Made by a program: the position numbers and the translations under genes. Below the pieces are notes generated by a model. The model did no database searches. It saw nothing but the letters and a program-made list of their open reading frames with translations, and was not told where the DNA came from. From a virus, in IMG/VR virus record IMGVR_UViG_3300026510_000002, positions 1-46,842 of that record: a DNA stretch of 46,842 nucleotides; one strand, given 5' to 3'. This document shows positions 1 to 7,662 of this stretch, piece by piece (the first letter of the stretch is position 1; each line of letters starts with the position of its first letter).

Positions 1-150
1 AACAATGAATTCTTTTTGAAATTTGGATTGTATGAAACGAAATCACACCACTTTCTTCCGGTCACCATCATACCCATTTGCATTTGCCATTGAACACCAC
101 TTTCAACTGAACCACCTTGAAGCAATGCAAAGTGTTTTGCATCATTTCTG
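1..150. repeat. Terminal direct repeat, left copy
   Basis: Bases 1-150 match 46693-46842 except G127 versus T46819. The repeat lies inside a gene whose reading frame continues perfectly across the join. This fits a circular assembly with overlapping ends better than a true terminal repeat. The unique genome length would be about 46,692 bp. Confidence 0.95.
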
Positions 151-503
151 GCTTTAATTTCCATAAGGCCAGGACCTTCATTTTTGTAATCAACATCAAC
201 CAACCCATCTGGTGAATACCCAGAATTTGGACAATGTTCAATAAATCCAACTTCATAAACTGGAACACCTTTTTCAAATTCGTATTTTGTTCTGGCGATA
301 GGTTCCAATATGTTTCCGCGTTCAATATCTTTTGAAAATATTTCTGGCTCAGTGATGAATGTTCTTAAAATCAATTTCGTCACATAAGTTTTCAAACCAG
401 CACCATTATTTCCAATAGCAGTTGCATTTGATGCTGTCAACTTTAGTTTACGCAATTCGTGCCATTCATCAGTTCCTTGAATTAAGTCTTTATAAATTTT
501 CAT
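1..503 (-). CDS. YqaJ-type phage exonuclease, N-terminal part (continues at 46692)
   Basis: This is a YqaJ/lambda-exonuclease-family nuclease that would resect double-stranded DNA ends for the RecT annealing protein encoded two genes upstream. It starts with ATG at 501-503 and runs off the left edge. Because bases 1-150 recur at 46693-46842, it continues at 46692 and stops at 46569, giving about 208 residues, normal for the family. My translation shows the PD-(D/E)XK core: SPDG with Asp near residue 99, then MEIKAR with Glu and Lys near 115-117. The QWQMQMGM segment further on matches the conserved QxQ region of YqaJ proteins. It lies directly after the DnaQ-like gene. The two copies of the junction sequence disagree at one base, giving Ala or Glu near residue 126. 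The family call is firm; partnership with RecT is inferred from context. Confidence 0.9.
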   Translation of the reverse strand, partial: MKIYKDLIQGTDEWHELRKLKLTASNATAIGNNGAGLKTYVTKLILRTFITEPEIFSKDIERGNILEPIARTKYEFEKGVPVYEVGFIEHCPNSGYSPDGLVDVDYKNEGPGLMEIKARNDAKHFALLQGGSVESGVQWQMQMGMMVTGRKWCDFVSYNPNFKKNSL

Positions 504-504
504 A

Positions 505-1062
505 TTAGTCTAATTTAAAGATTTTACGTTTGTACAACTCATAAACAATTTGTGCCTCGTGCATCGCATCATCTGCACCACGATGTTTTTCAACGTAATC
601 ATTTTTTCCAAAAAAGAAATCATACGCTTCTTGAACTTTGGGCCACTTATAACCACCTCTTGAATTTGGTAATTTGCAAATGTTAGTTGATAATTTCATC
701 GGACACGGCAATTCTTTTGGAAAAGTAAATTTTCGGTCTTTCATAAATCCAAAATCGAAAACATTATTGAATGCAGTGGCACCAGTTGGGTACTTATCAA
801 TAATTTCTTGAATTTCTGGTTGCATCTTTTTCAAGTTTATTGATTGTCGAATTTCTTCAACGGTCATATCTGAATTTTCAATTATCCAAGCATCTTCAAC
901 TTCTTTTTTGGTAATTCCAGTTTCGTGACAAACCTCGTCAAAAAGTATTTGTGTTTTACCATCAGTCAAATCAAGTTCAACAATTCCAATTTCAACAATT
1001 TTACCACCTTTTTGCAAGAAACCAGTTGTTTCAATATCTATGATTAAAATTTTATTGTCCAT
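505..1062 (-). CDS. DnaQ-like 3'-5' exonuclease (DEDDh family)
   Basis: This is a probable 3'-5' exonuclease of the DnaQ/RNase T fold. The three exonuclease motifs are visible: DIETTG near the N terminus (ExoI), NNVFDFGFM in the middle (ExoII) and HRGADDAMHEA near residue 160 (ExoIII, with the DEDDh His and Asp). At about 185 residues it is a stand-alone exonuclease without a polymerase. I chose the ATG at 1060-1062 (MDNKIL), which overlaps the end of RecT by 11 bases. An in-frame ATG at 1072-1074 would add four residues. It sits between recT and the YqaJ exonuclease, so a role in recombination or end processing is likely, though proofreading is possible. Confidence 0.85.
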   Translation of the reverse strand: MDNKILIIDIETTGFLQKGGKIVEIGIVELDLTDGKTQILFDEVCHETGITKKEVEDAWIIENSDMTVEEIRQSINLKKMQPEIQEIIDKYPTGATAFNNVFDFGFMKDRKFTFPKELPCPMKLSTNICKLPNSRGGYKWPKVQEAYDFFFGKNDYVEKHRGADDAMHEAQIVYELYKRKIFKLD

Positions 1063-1858
1063 CTGTACCACCATTTAATTCAGTTTTACGTTCACCAAGT
1101 AACTTCATAAAAGTAACTTCATCTTCAACACTATTTTTGTGCTCATTGTAAAATTCTGTAAGTTCATTTAATGTTGAACATTTTTCAATTTCAACTTGTA
1201 AATCAAAAGGAACATTTACCAGTTCAAGGTCATAATTTTCATTGTCAAGTGCTTCGATATTTGCAAACTTATCTTTAAAGTGTCTTTTACAAGCACGTTT
1301 TATGACCGATTTTAAAACCATTTCACCATACCAAGTTTCCCAAATGTTTTTGGTCTTGGCCACGTTTTTCATTTTTTCAATTTCCGTTCTGTTAAGAATT
1401 TCAATAAATTCACCACGATTATTTTTGATGATGCAGTATGTACCCATTATTGTTTTCTGGTCACTGAATGGGTCCACAAGTTTATGTGTGTATGTAACAC
1501 GTCCACTGTCTTTTTTAAACTCAAATTTATCACCTTGATGAACCAGTTGCAAATCAAATTTTGTTTCTGGATAAATATTGTACATTTTGTTTTTGTACGC
1601 TTGATAATTGTAGTCAACAATCACTTTACCTTTATTATTCAATGTGATTGTATCACCATCAATGTACAGATTATCAAGTGCAACTTTCTTGTATAAATCA
1701 ATTGCTTGTTCAGCAGTGAAAAAATGAAACCACTTGTTTTTCGGTTGCTGTGTGGTTCTGTCTTTTGCATTCTGCAATTCAAGTAAATAGTTTGTAAAAA
1801 CTTTCACTTCAACATTGTTGTAATCTTTTAATCCTTGTGTTAATTGTTTGTAGTCCAT
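1052..1858 (-). CDS. recT: RecT-family single-strand annealing protein
   Basis: This is a RecT-type recombinase of 268 residues, which anneals complementary single strands. Family features include the central GTYCIIKNNRGEFIEIL strand region. They also include the KNIWETWYGEMVLKSVIKRA segment, which corresponds to the conserved W-x-x-x-x-x-EM-x-x-K-x-x-I-K-R signature. The acidic, variable C-terminal third is typical. It is co-transcribed with the HTH gene (1-base overlap of stop and start at 1858) and with the exonucleases downstream, a standard phage annealase-exonuclease pair. The symbol denotes the family, not a named orthologue. Confidence 0.88.
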   Translation of the reverse strand: MDYKQLTQGLKDYNNVEVKVFTNYLLELQNAKDRTTQQPKNKWFHFFTAEQAIDLYKKVALDNLYIDGDTITLNNKGKVIVDYNYQAYKNKMYNIYPETKFDLQLVHQGDKFEFKKDSGRVTYTHKLVDPFSDQKTIMGTYCIIKNNRGEFIEILNRTEIEKMKNVAKTKNIWETWYGEMVLKSVIKRACKRHFKDKFANIEALDNENYDLELVNVPFDLQVEIEKCSTLNELTEFYNEHKNSVEDEVTFMKLLGERKTELNGGTDGQ

Positions 1859-2100
1859 TATTTTTTCTTTTCTGTAACCAGTTCATCGAATGTGATACCA
1901 GTAAGGTTAATAATTTCTTTTAGTGCTCGTGCAAGGTCTGGAATTGCACCACCTTGATAATTCACAAGACTTTGATATGACAAGTCCAATTTCTTTGCCA
2001 ACACTTTTCTGTCAAGTTTCTTTTTTTGTGGATTTTGTTCATTGTACAATGCAATTGCTTTGTCAACGTCAATAATCACTTTCTTTTTTGTTTTTGCCAT
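1858..2100 (-). CDS. Small HTH (XRE-like) protein
   Basis: This 80-residue protein has a basic N terminus (MAKTKKK). A helix-turn-helix-like stretch follows, LDRKVLAKKLDLSYQSLVNYQ, resembling XRE/Cro domains, and then a short helical tail. It may be a DNA-binding regulator of the early operon or of the five related phage promoters; this is inference. It follows the small 51-residue gene and abuts recT. No C-terminal protease or dimerisation domain is present, so it is not a CI-type repressor. Confidence 0.65.
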   Translation of the reverse strand: MAKTKKKVIIDVDKAIALYNEQNPQKKKLDRKVLAKKLDLSYQSLVNYQGGAIPDLARALKEIINLTGITFDELVTEKKK

Positions 2101-2109
2101 CTTAAAAAT

Positions 2110-2265
2110 TTAGTTTAAATACATTATACTTTGCATCAAAAAATGTTTTCCATTAACAAATTCGACACCAAACGCCAGTGTATTATCAAACGTTTGAAAT
2201 AAATATTTTTTGTAAGGTTTCAAAATGAATTCATCTGAAACCAATTCTTTGTGCAGTTCTTTCAT
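2110..2265 (-). CDS. Hypothetical small protein (51 aa)
   Basis: The open frame starts with ATG at 2263-2265 and stops with TAA at 2110-2112. It begins MKELHKELVSDEFI and ends FLMQSIMYLN. Its start codon overlaps the stop of the upstream gene (TAATG), and its stop lies 10 bases before the HTH gene start, so it fits the operon tightly. I recognise no domain. The composition, charged at the start and then hydrophobic and aromatic, looks like a real globular small protein. Confidence 0.65.
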   Translation of the reverse strand: MKELHKELVSDEFILKPYKKYLFQTFDNTLAFGVEFVNGKHFLMQSIMYLN

Positions 2266-2489
2266 TAAAAATCAATATCGTTGTCAATAAGTGATTTTTC
2301 AATAAGTTTCTTTTCTTCTTGAAACAAAAACAAATCCATATCGTGCCAGTCAACCAAGTGTGCTGTCTGCTTTTCATCTTCTTTAGCATTATGCCATCCA
2401 AGACTTATTGATTTGTTAAGTTCAATTTTTTCATTAACACTTTCAAGTTTGGTAATAAGTGCTTCACGGTGTGATTTTTTGAGTTCCAT
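2265..2489 (-). CDS. Hypothetical small protein (74 aa), first gene of the early operon
   Basis: I start this gene at the ATG 2487-2489 (MELKKSH). The longer in-frame start would lie inside the promoter and leader. The protein is helical and charged, with no domain I recognise. It is the first gene behind the promoter at 2517-2547, and its mRNA leader carries the 14-nt element at 2497-2510, 7 bases from the ATG. That element is complementary to the predicted sRNA encoded just upstream at 2588-2664, so this gene is probably a regulated target. Confidence 0.7.
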   Translation of the reverse strand: MELKKSHREALITKLESVNEKIELNKSISLGWHNAKEDEKQTAHLVDWHDMDLFLFQEEKKLIEKSLIDNDIDF

Positions 2490-2496
2490 TGTAATT

Positions 2497-2510
2497 GTTT
2501 TATCGTTTGT
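2497..2510 (-). promoter_or_regulatory. Leader element, copy 1 (sRNA target site)
   Basis: On the minus strand this reads ACAAACGATAAAAC and ends 7 bases before the start codon at 2489. It is exactly complementary to the linker of the predicted sRNA at 2588-2664. Confidence 0.75.
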
Positions 2511-2516
2511 GTGATG

Positions 2517-2547
2517 CAAATGTAATAAAATATTTTTTTATGAACAA
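2517..2547 (-). promoter_or_regulatory. Bacteroidetes-type promoter of the early operon
   Basis: The minus strand carries TACATTTG (2517-2524), matching the Bacteroidetes -7 consensus TAnnTTTG. A TTG lies 20 bp upstream (2545-2547) inside an AT-rich palindrome AAAATATTTT. It is one of five closely similar promoters in this genome. Confidence 0.7.
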
Positions 2548-2587
2548 AATATTTTATTAATTATTTTAATAAAAACTTTTATTAAAT

Positions 2588-2664
2588 GGAAAAAGTCACA
2601 CCAAATGATGTGACTTTTATGCTTCTCTACAAACGATAAAACCAAGCCAAGAAGTGGGGCTTGA
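2588..2664 (-). ncRNA. Predicted antisense sRNA complementary to phage mRNA leaders
   Basis: This is an intergenic transcription unit on the minus strand. A TATCTTTG -7 element lies at 2670-2677 with a TTG 17 bp upstream. The transcript would start near 2664 and form a small 5' hairpin (AAGCC...GGCTT). It then runs through an open linker containing GTTTTATCGTTTGT and ends in a strong terminator hairpin (2591-2618). The linker is the exact reverse complement of the leader element in front of at least four phage genes (14 of 14), with 13-14 pairs at two more and 11 at another. Hairpin, open seed and intrinsic terminator is the classic trans-acting sRNA layout. No open frame is evident. The promoter and complementarity are seen; the regulatory role is inferred. 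Confidence 0.65.
2591..2618 (-). terminator. Intrinsic terminator of the sRNA unit
   Basis: Perfect 10-bp arms, AAAAGTCACA and TGTGACTTTT, flank an 8-nt loop. On the minus strand a run of U follows. The A-rich and T-rich arms could also stop transcripts from the other strand. Confidence 0.8.
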
Positions 2665-2669
2665 TGATG

Positions 2670-2697
2670 CAAAGATAGTATTTTAAAACAATTTCAA
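2670..2697 (-). promoter_or_regulatory. Promoter of the predicted sRNA
   Basis: The -7 element TATCTTTG is at 2670-2677 on the minus strand and a TTG lies 17 bp upstream at 2695-2697. It overlaps the last codons of the preceding gene and lacks the AT palindrome of the five related phage promoters, so it may be expressed at a different time. Confidence 0.55.
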
Positions 2698-3180
2698 GCC
2701 TATTCCGACTTTGAAAATTGGAAAATCAAGTGTAACCGGGTCGATTGAAAAGGAATAAATCGCTTTTGACCTGACAATATTGATACCTATATCAAGCGTG
2801 GTAAACGTTTCTTTTGTTCCACCAACTGCAACAAATGAATAAAGACCAAAGTTGTTTTTTTTCTTTTCAGTTTTCAAATCAAATTCATTCAGTTCAATTA
2901 TATCATCATACTGGTTTTTGACTACCATTGATAAACGTTCTATTGTTCCAAGTGCCTTATTGTATCTAACTGCTGCAACTTGCACTGAATCGTTTAATTT
3001 CATCAAATCACTTTCCAATTCCAGAACACGTTTCTGTAAAGCCTTTTCATTTTCAATGATACTTGCAACATCAATTGTCTTTTCTTTTGATAGTATCGCC
3101 GTTTCGCCCTTTATAATCACTTCTTGTGATAATATCAATTGCTGTGATAAAATCAATATCATAAATAGGATTTTTTTCAT
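2683..3180 (-). CDS. Secreted coiled-coil protein with beta-rich C terminus, candidate outer-membrane spanin component
   Basis: This 165-residue protein has a clear signal peptide (MKKILFMILILSQQLILSQ), a coiled coil at about residues 40-100 and a beta-strand-rich tail that ends in KVGIGLKLF. A terminal Phe is typical of outer-membrane beta-structured proteins. No lipobox Cys is present, so it is not a conventional Rz1-type lipoprotein. It follows the amidase, and its first 110 bases lie inside the preceding inner-membrane coiled-coil gene in another frame, as rz1 overlaps rz. I infer a role in disrupting the outer membrane at lysis. An adhesin-like outer-membrane protein is the alternative. 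Confidence 0.55.
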   Translation of the reverse strand: MKKILFMILILSQQLILSQEVIIKGETAILSKEKTIDVASIIENEKALQKRVLELESDLMKLNDSVQVAAVRYNKALGTIERLSMVVKNQYDDIIELNEFDLKTEKKKNNFGLYSFVAVGGTKETFTTLDIGINIVRSKAIYSFSIDPVTLDFPIFKVGIGLKLF

Positions 3181-3445
3181 ACTGTTTAATTTTACGAATT
3201 AATGAATTTGAATAATTTGATAAATTGTTTATTTCTAATTTAAGCGTTTTAACCTCATTTAAGGAACTAATTTGAACACTATCTATAATGTGGCGTTTTT
3301 CGTCTTTTAAGTCATCTGTGATTGTCTGGCGTGCTTCAATTTCAATTTCCAAGTCTTTTTGCATAGAACGATAACCAAAAAAACCCACAACCAAAATAAT
3401 GGCTATGAGTATTAAAAGAATCTTTGTTATTAATGGTGTTTTCAT
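3071..3445 (-). CDS. Inner-membrane coiled-coil protein, i-spanin-like
   Basis: This protein has 124 residues, with the ATG at 3443-3445 overlapping the amidase stop (ATGA). It has one N-terminal membrane helix (ITKILLILIAIILVVGFFGY) and then a long charged periplasmic helix, the topology of Rz-type inner-membrane spanins. Its 3' end overlaps the start of the secreted protein at 2683-3180 by 110 bases. Position after holin and amidase and the nested second gene support a spanin role. Sequence similarity to known Rz proteins cannot be judged by eye. Confidence 0.55.
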   Translation of the reverse strand: MKTPLITKILLILIAIILVVGFFGYRSMQKDLEIEIEARQTITDDLKDEKRHIIDSVQISSLNEVKTLKLEINNLSNYSNSLIRKIKQYEKNPIYDIDFITAIDIITRSDYKGRNGDTIKRKDN

Positions 3446-3924
3446 AATCCAATGTTTTTTTCTGAAATGCACGAATTACGCAACCAATCACCAACATTGA
3501 ATGATGGACAACCTTTGTTTGAAATCTCATTGTGACCAATCACTTTGATATTTGGGTGTCTTAAAATCATAAATTCAACATAAGTCATCAACGTTTCACA
3601 TTGTGCATCTGTACGTGTATCTTTCAGTGGATAGTACTTGGCCCAAGCTGGTTTGTTATCTTTAGCACCACCAACATACACAACGTGTCTTGATTTTGAA
3701 TTAAATCCACGTGCTCCATTTGAAATTTCCCAACTGTCAACATTTCCATCTTGGTCAAACTCAATAAGATTTTCAAGTGAACCGTCAAGATGTATCATAT
3801 CTGAATATCCAACACGTGACCAACCACGTTCTTTGATGTGCCATTGTTCAATGTCTTTTCGTGTAATTTCACGACCTTCTGGTGTTGCTGTGCAATGTAT
3901 CACCAAGTATTTTAATTTTGCCAT
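3442..3924 (-). CDS. N-acetylmuramoyl-L-alanine amidase (endolysin)
   Basis: This is an Amidase_2 (PGRP/T7 lysozyme-like) domain of 160 residues that cleaves the lactyl-peptide bond of peptidoglycan. Expected zinc ligands are visible: the His in LVIHCTATPEG near residue 10, the His in VIGHNEIS near 130 and the Cys in KGCPSF near 140. GYSDMIHLDG and ARGFNSKSRHVVYVGG match the usual core. There is no signal peptide, so export would depend on the adjacent holin. It is followed with ATGA overlap by the spanin-like gene. Confidence 0.92.
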   Translation of the reverse strand: MAKLKYLVIHCTATPEGREITRKDIEQWHIKERGWSRVGYSDMIHLDGSLENLIEFDQDGNVDSWEISNGARGFNSKSRHVVYVGGAKDNKPAWAKYYPLKDTRTDAQCETLMTYVEFMILRHPNIKVIGHNEISNKGCPSFNVGDWLRNSCISEKNIGL

Positions 3925-3925
3925 A

Positions 3926-4393
3926 CTAATCTTTTTTATCGTTCAAATCACCACCTTGCTCAATAGCATTCAAACCTTTACTAATTACATTTCTTATTCC
4001 AGTTCTTATTGACTTCAACAACATTGAAATAATATCAATGTTTTTAACTTCAACTTTGTTTTTTGCTGAATAAATATTTCCAAATATGCTGTAACATTCT
4101 GACAATACAAGTATTTTCATAACCATATCAACACCAAATGATAAATCATTACCCAATGCTTTTCCAAGTAATGCAACAACTAAAGGAATTATTAAAAACA
4201 AAAATTTAAGGCTTATGCCCCACATTAATAATTTAAACTTGAATTCCTTACCAAGTCTTATTGATTTTACAGAACCACAGACACTGTCAATCATCATAAA
4301 AATCATCAATATTGAAAACACTTCTAAATCTATTTCAAGCCAGACAAAAAAGGTGTATAGTACCAGTTTCAAGGCTTTTAAAATTTCACTCAT
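3926..4393 (-). CDS. Phage holin family membrane protein
   Basis: This is a 155-residue membrane protein starting MSEILKALK. It has several hydrophobic segments: FVWLEIDLEVFSILMIFMMI, LMWGISLKFLFLIIPLVVAL and MVMKILVLSECYSIFGNIYS. Size, topology and position just before the amidase match the phage_holin_4 (toxin secretion/lysis) family. The charged C terminus (KGLNAIEQGGDLNDKKD) is usual. The ATG at 4391-4393 is preferred; an upstream start would add nine residues. Confidence 0.75.
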   Translation of the reverse strand: MSEILKALKLVLYTFFVWLEIDLEVFSILMIFMMIDSVCGSVKSIRLGKEFKFKLLMWGISLKFLFLIIPLVVALLGKALGNDLSFGVDMVMKILVLSECYSIFGNIYSAKNKVEVKNIDIISMLLKSIRTGIRNVISKGLNAIEQGGDLNDKKD

Positions 4394-4421
4394 TATTATT
4401 TTGTTTAGTTTAAGTTTCACC

Positions 4422-5369
4422 TTAATAATTTCTTTTATTATTATTAACTATTTTATCATTGAAAAGTAAATTCACACGTACTTTTCGACTGGTTGTAATG
4501 TGTTCAGTACCTTCATTACTTTCAAGTTTTACTTTGAATTTTTGAAAAGCGTATGAATGATTGTTTAAATTATAATCGTTCATTCTTATGTCATCTGAAA
4601 AAAGCAAGAAGTCGAATATTTCATTACTTATGCAATCTGGTATCATATTCGTTTGAAACTTGAATTCATTCGTTTGTTTCATCGAAATTTGGGTTTTCAC
4701 ATAACGTCTATCAATTAAATTGTCCTCTTCCCATTTCGTTTCCCTACGTCCAAAGAACCCTGGCACTCTTAATGTTGTCTTGAAATTAGTACCAGTGAAA
4801 TCAACACCAATCTTTTCAAGCAAACCACTCATTGAAACATCAATTCTTGCAGTTCCATTTGCTTGACCAGTTGAAAATTCAAATAAATTGTAAACAAGAT
4901 ATTCAACATCAAATGCCAATCCAGCAAGATTGACACGTTTAAGAATTTTGTATGGTCCTGTACCTAAATCAACCAATACCTTTTTCCAATCCAAAACGAA
5001 TGTTGTCAAATCTGGTTGGTCTGTATAACTTCCAAAAGTTTTATAAGTGCCATAATCATCATTGTCAAGTTCAAATTCATCACCAGTTTCCATTTCAATC
5101 ATAATGAATTCACAAGTTTCAGATGGTAATTGTCTTTTATGAAAGAAACCAGTATAATCATTTTTGTAATCTTTGCCACTGGTTGATGATGCAAGTACCT
5201 TGTGAATATAGCAACATTCCTTAAACACCTCTTCTGGTGTCAATGGTTGTTCTGGAATATCAACATACAACGCATAAGATAGTGTGCGCTCTTTCATTCC
5301 ACAAACGTCACCCAGACACTCGAAATCTTCTGTTTTTATGTGAACTAAGTCTTGTATATTTTCAGCCAT
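4422..5369 (-). CDS. Structural protein, probable tail tip or fibre component
   Basis: This 315-residue protein has no signal peptide or membrane segment and is rich in beta-type sequence. The N-terminal part contains several cysteines (FECLGDVCGM, KECCYIH). I recognise no family. It is the last gene of the tail block, starts on the stop codon of the 711-residue fibre-like gene (TAATG), and precedes the lysis genes. It may be a distal tail protein or a fibre partner; this rests on position only. Confidence 0.55.
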   Translation of the reverse strand: MAENIQDLVHIKTEDFECLGDVCGMKERTLSYALYVDIPEQPLTPEEVFKECCYIHKVLASSTSGKDYKNDYTGFFHKRQLPSETCEFIMIEMETGDEFELDNDDYGTYKTFGSYTDQPDLTTFVLDWKKVLVDLGTGPYKILKRVNLAGLAFDVEYLVYNLFEFSTGQANGTARIDVSMSGLLEKIGVDFTGTNFKTTLRVPGFFGRRETKWEEDNLIDRRYVKTQISMKQTNEFKFQTNMIPDCISNEIFDFLLFSDDIRMNDYNLNNHSYAFQKFKVKLESNEGTEHITTSRKVRVNLLFNDKIVNNNKRNY

Positions 5370-7504
5370 TATAAAGTGATATTTGTTGAGTCCGATGCTG
5401 GAATTTGTACATTACTACTACGTCCTGTTATTCTAACAATGACAACCATACCATTTGCATTGTGGTCACTTATTTGATAATTTGAACTTGCATTTCCATT
5501 TGAGTCTAAAGAAACCGTTCCACTTCTAAAGAAATAAATATTGTCTAATGAACCAACTGAAACTGGTGAAGTGAAGTTTGCAGCCGTAAAATTACCACCA
5601 TTTGAGTCAAGCAATATGCTGAAACTCAAATTTAGTACCTCATTTGGTTCACCATTTAAAAAATCTAAAGTACCACCAAAACCGCCACCGTTTGAATTTG
5701 GTACTGAATTGTTTATTGTTAAGTTTCCACCGGGTGGGTTTATTATAATACTGCAACTGACTGAATTATTAATTAAGCCAACGGTATCAATTTTATAAAC
5801 AGAATTAAAAATAAGTCCATTTGTCAATTGAATACGCCAGAAGTTACCAAGTGGCCCACCACCATTGAATGGTATTGTTAAATTTATATCAGTATAAAGA
5901 ACACCACCATTTCCAATGTTCAGAACATTATCAATGTACGCATCTATCCATAAAGTAGAACCATCAAGTACTGCATTACATTTTCCTTTAGTTACTTGAA
6001 CCCTTACACCTGGCCCATTATTGCCACCACTTCCATCTGGACAAATACCAGTTACATTCCAACCAGTTCCACCAAGTGGTGCTAAAACAGAAATTATTGC
6101 AGTTGTTGGGTATGGTGTTGTTTTATTGAATGATAAAATACCAGCACCATTTGATGGACTTGCTGTATTTATATCTGCTGGATTGACACCAGCATTGATA
6201 AGTGCATTATCGTATGTATTACTTCCAACAAAACCACTATCACCGACAACATTACCATCCCATTCAATAATGAAACGGTCTGGTACTGAATAAGCATTGT
6301 AATTTATACCACAATTTCCGATGTTGTCACCAAAATCAATGATATACGAAAAGTTTCCGGTTGCACCAGTTGGGTTAAATGATTGGTCACACGCAACAAT
6401 TATTTCACTTATTACGGTACCAGTTAAACCAGTTAAAAATCCATTTACAATTTCATCAACTTCAATACCATCTTCAACATAATAAAATCGTTTTTCACAA
6501 GTTGCAGCATTCCACTCAATTGTGTATCTTCTTATGTAGTCTGGACGTACAAATAAATCAATTGTTTTCTTGTTTATAATCACATCAAAAACAACTTTTA
6601 TTGATTTACTGTAATCTATATCAATAAAAAAAGCACCCTTTTTTATAATCAAATCACCATTTAATATGGCTGGTTTTTCAAGTCCAAGTTCCATAATACC
6701 GGCACCATAATCATTTCCGTTGGTTGTTCCAGTCGGTTTTCCACCGTGAAATGAATTTGCAATGTCAAATTTAAGTTTGAATTCGTTTACAAAAGGATTG
6801 AATGAATTTGGTAATGTGTTTTCTGAAATACGATTTGAACCATCCAAATCAGCTTTTGCAAAGTTCCATTCTGCTAATGGTTCACCACCAACAATGTTTG
6901 TGTCTGCAAAGAAATCTATTGTAAGTGTTTCAACACCGTCAATTTTCCATTCCAACAATTGAACACCACCAGATTTGGCAATCAAACCATCTTCAAGAAG
7001 TTTGTCAATTATGAAGTATGTACGAACATTGTCTTGGCAAAATGTAAAATCTTCAACAACCAAGTCCGACAAATAAATTTTCTGCTGCCATCCATTAGGT
7101 ACCAAAATCATCAATGCTATTGGTGCAGTAATTGGTGTATCGTACACAAATGTTCTGTCAAGAAAATATGCAATATTAATACCATCATCAAGTCCATTAA
7201 ATTCTGCACAACTTTCATACAAAATTGTGCTTCCAGATACCAAACGAAAAAGGACTTCCATATTTGAAGGTCCTGTTGGGTCTGTCTTTTCGACTTCTAA
7301 ATTACATTTTAAACGTATTCTGTTGTTTGTACCACTTACATTGCCAATCTGTCTGAAAAATGTGGCTGTTGCACTGTCTGGGTCAATTACAAGTTGGTCA
7401 TCAATTGTTTCAACAATGTTTGTTATGGCGTGCAACCAATTACTTTCATCAGCCAATTGACTAAAATCCAAATCAAGTAATGTATTTTTATCTTCGTTGC
7501 ACAT
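5369..7504 (-). CDS. Large beta-rich tail fibre or adhesin-like protein
   Basis: This 711-residue protein is rich in Asn, Gly, Thr and Ser and poor in helix. The N-terminal 150 residues resemble a jelly-roll carbohydrate-binding module. The last roughly 110 residues (SFSILLDSNGGNFTAANF to the end) look like an Ig-like or big-domain fold. Such composition and location, between the tail structural genes and lysis, are typical of receptor-binding fibres. I cannot assign a family and see no catalytic motif. Confidence 0.6.
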   Translation of the reverse strand: MCNEDKNTLLDLDFSQLADESNWLHAITNIVETIDDQLVIDPDSATATFFRQIGNVSGTNNRIRLKCNLEVEKTDPTGPSNMEVLFRLVSGSTILYESCAEFNGLDDGINIAYFLDRTFVYDTPITAPIALMILVPNGWQQKIYLSDLVVEDFTFCQDNVRTYFIIDKLLEDGLIAKSGGVQLLEWKIDGVETLTIDFFADTNIVGGEPLAEWNFAKADLDGSNRISENTLPNSFNPFVNEFKLKFDIANSFHGGKPTGTTNGNDYGAGIMELGLEKPAILNGDLIIKKGAFFIDIDYSKSIKVVFDVIINKKTIDLFVRPDYIRRYTIEWNAATCEKRFYYVEDGIEVDEIVNGFLTGLTGTVISEIIVACDQSFNPTGATGNFSYIIDFGDNIGNCGINYNAYSVPDRFIIEWDGNVVGDSGFVGSNTYDNALINAGVNPADINTASPSNGAGILSFNKTTPYPTTAIISVLAPLGGTGWNVTGICPDGSGGNNGPGVRVQVTKGKCNAVLDGSTLWIDAYIDNVLNIGNGGVLYTDINLTIPFNGGGPLGNFWRIQLTNGLIFNSVYKIDTVGLINNSVSCSIIINPPGGNLTINNSVPNSNGGGFGGTLDFLNGEPNEVLNLSFSILLDSNGGNFTAANFTSPVSVGSLDNIYFFRSGTVSLDSNGNASSNYQISDHNANGMVVIVRITGRSSNVQIPASDSTNITL

Positions 7505-7512
7505 AATCAGTT

Positions 7513-7662
7513 TTAATGTTGTCTTATTGTTTCAACCAGTTGATATGGTCGCATTCTTTCGTGAAAAGGCTTTTTGAATTCTTTCAATGCCATTTCAGTG
7601 ACTAATTTCTTTTCTTTTGGTGATAAGAAAAACCCACACCATAAGTTTTTCACTTTATTCAT
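7513..7662 (-). CDS. Hypothetical small protein (49 aa)
   Basis: The open frame starts with ATG at 7660-7662 and stops with TAA at 7513-7515. It begins MNKVKNLWCGFFLSPKEKK and ends RPYQLVETIRQH. It overlaps the end of the lipoprotein gene by 8 bases and ends 9 bases before the 711-residue gene, so it fills the gap neatly. It is basic, and its function is unknown. Confidence 0.6.
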   Translation of the reverse strand: MNKVKNLWCGFFLSPKEKKLVTEMALKEFKKPFHERMRPYQLVETIRQH

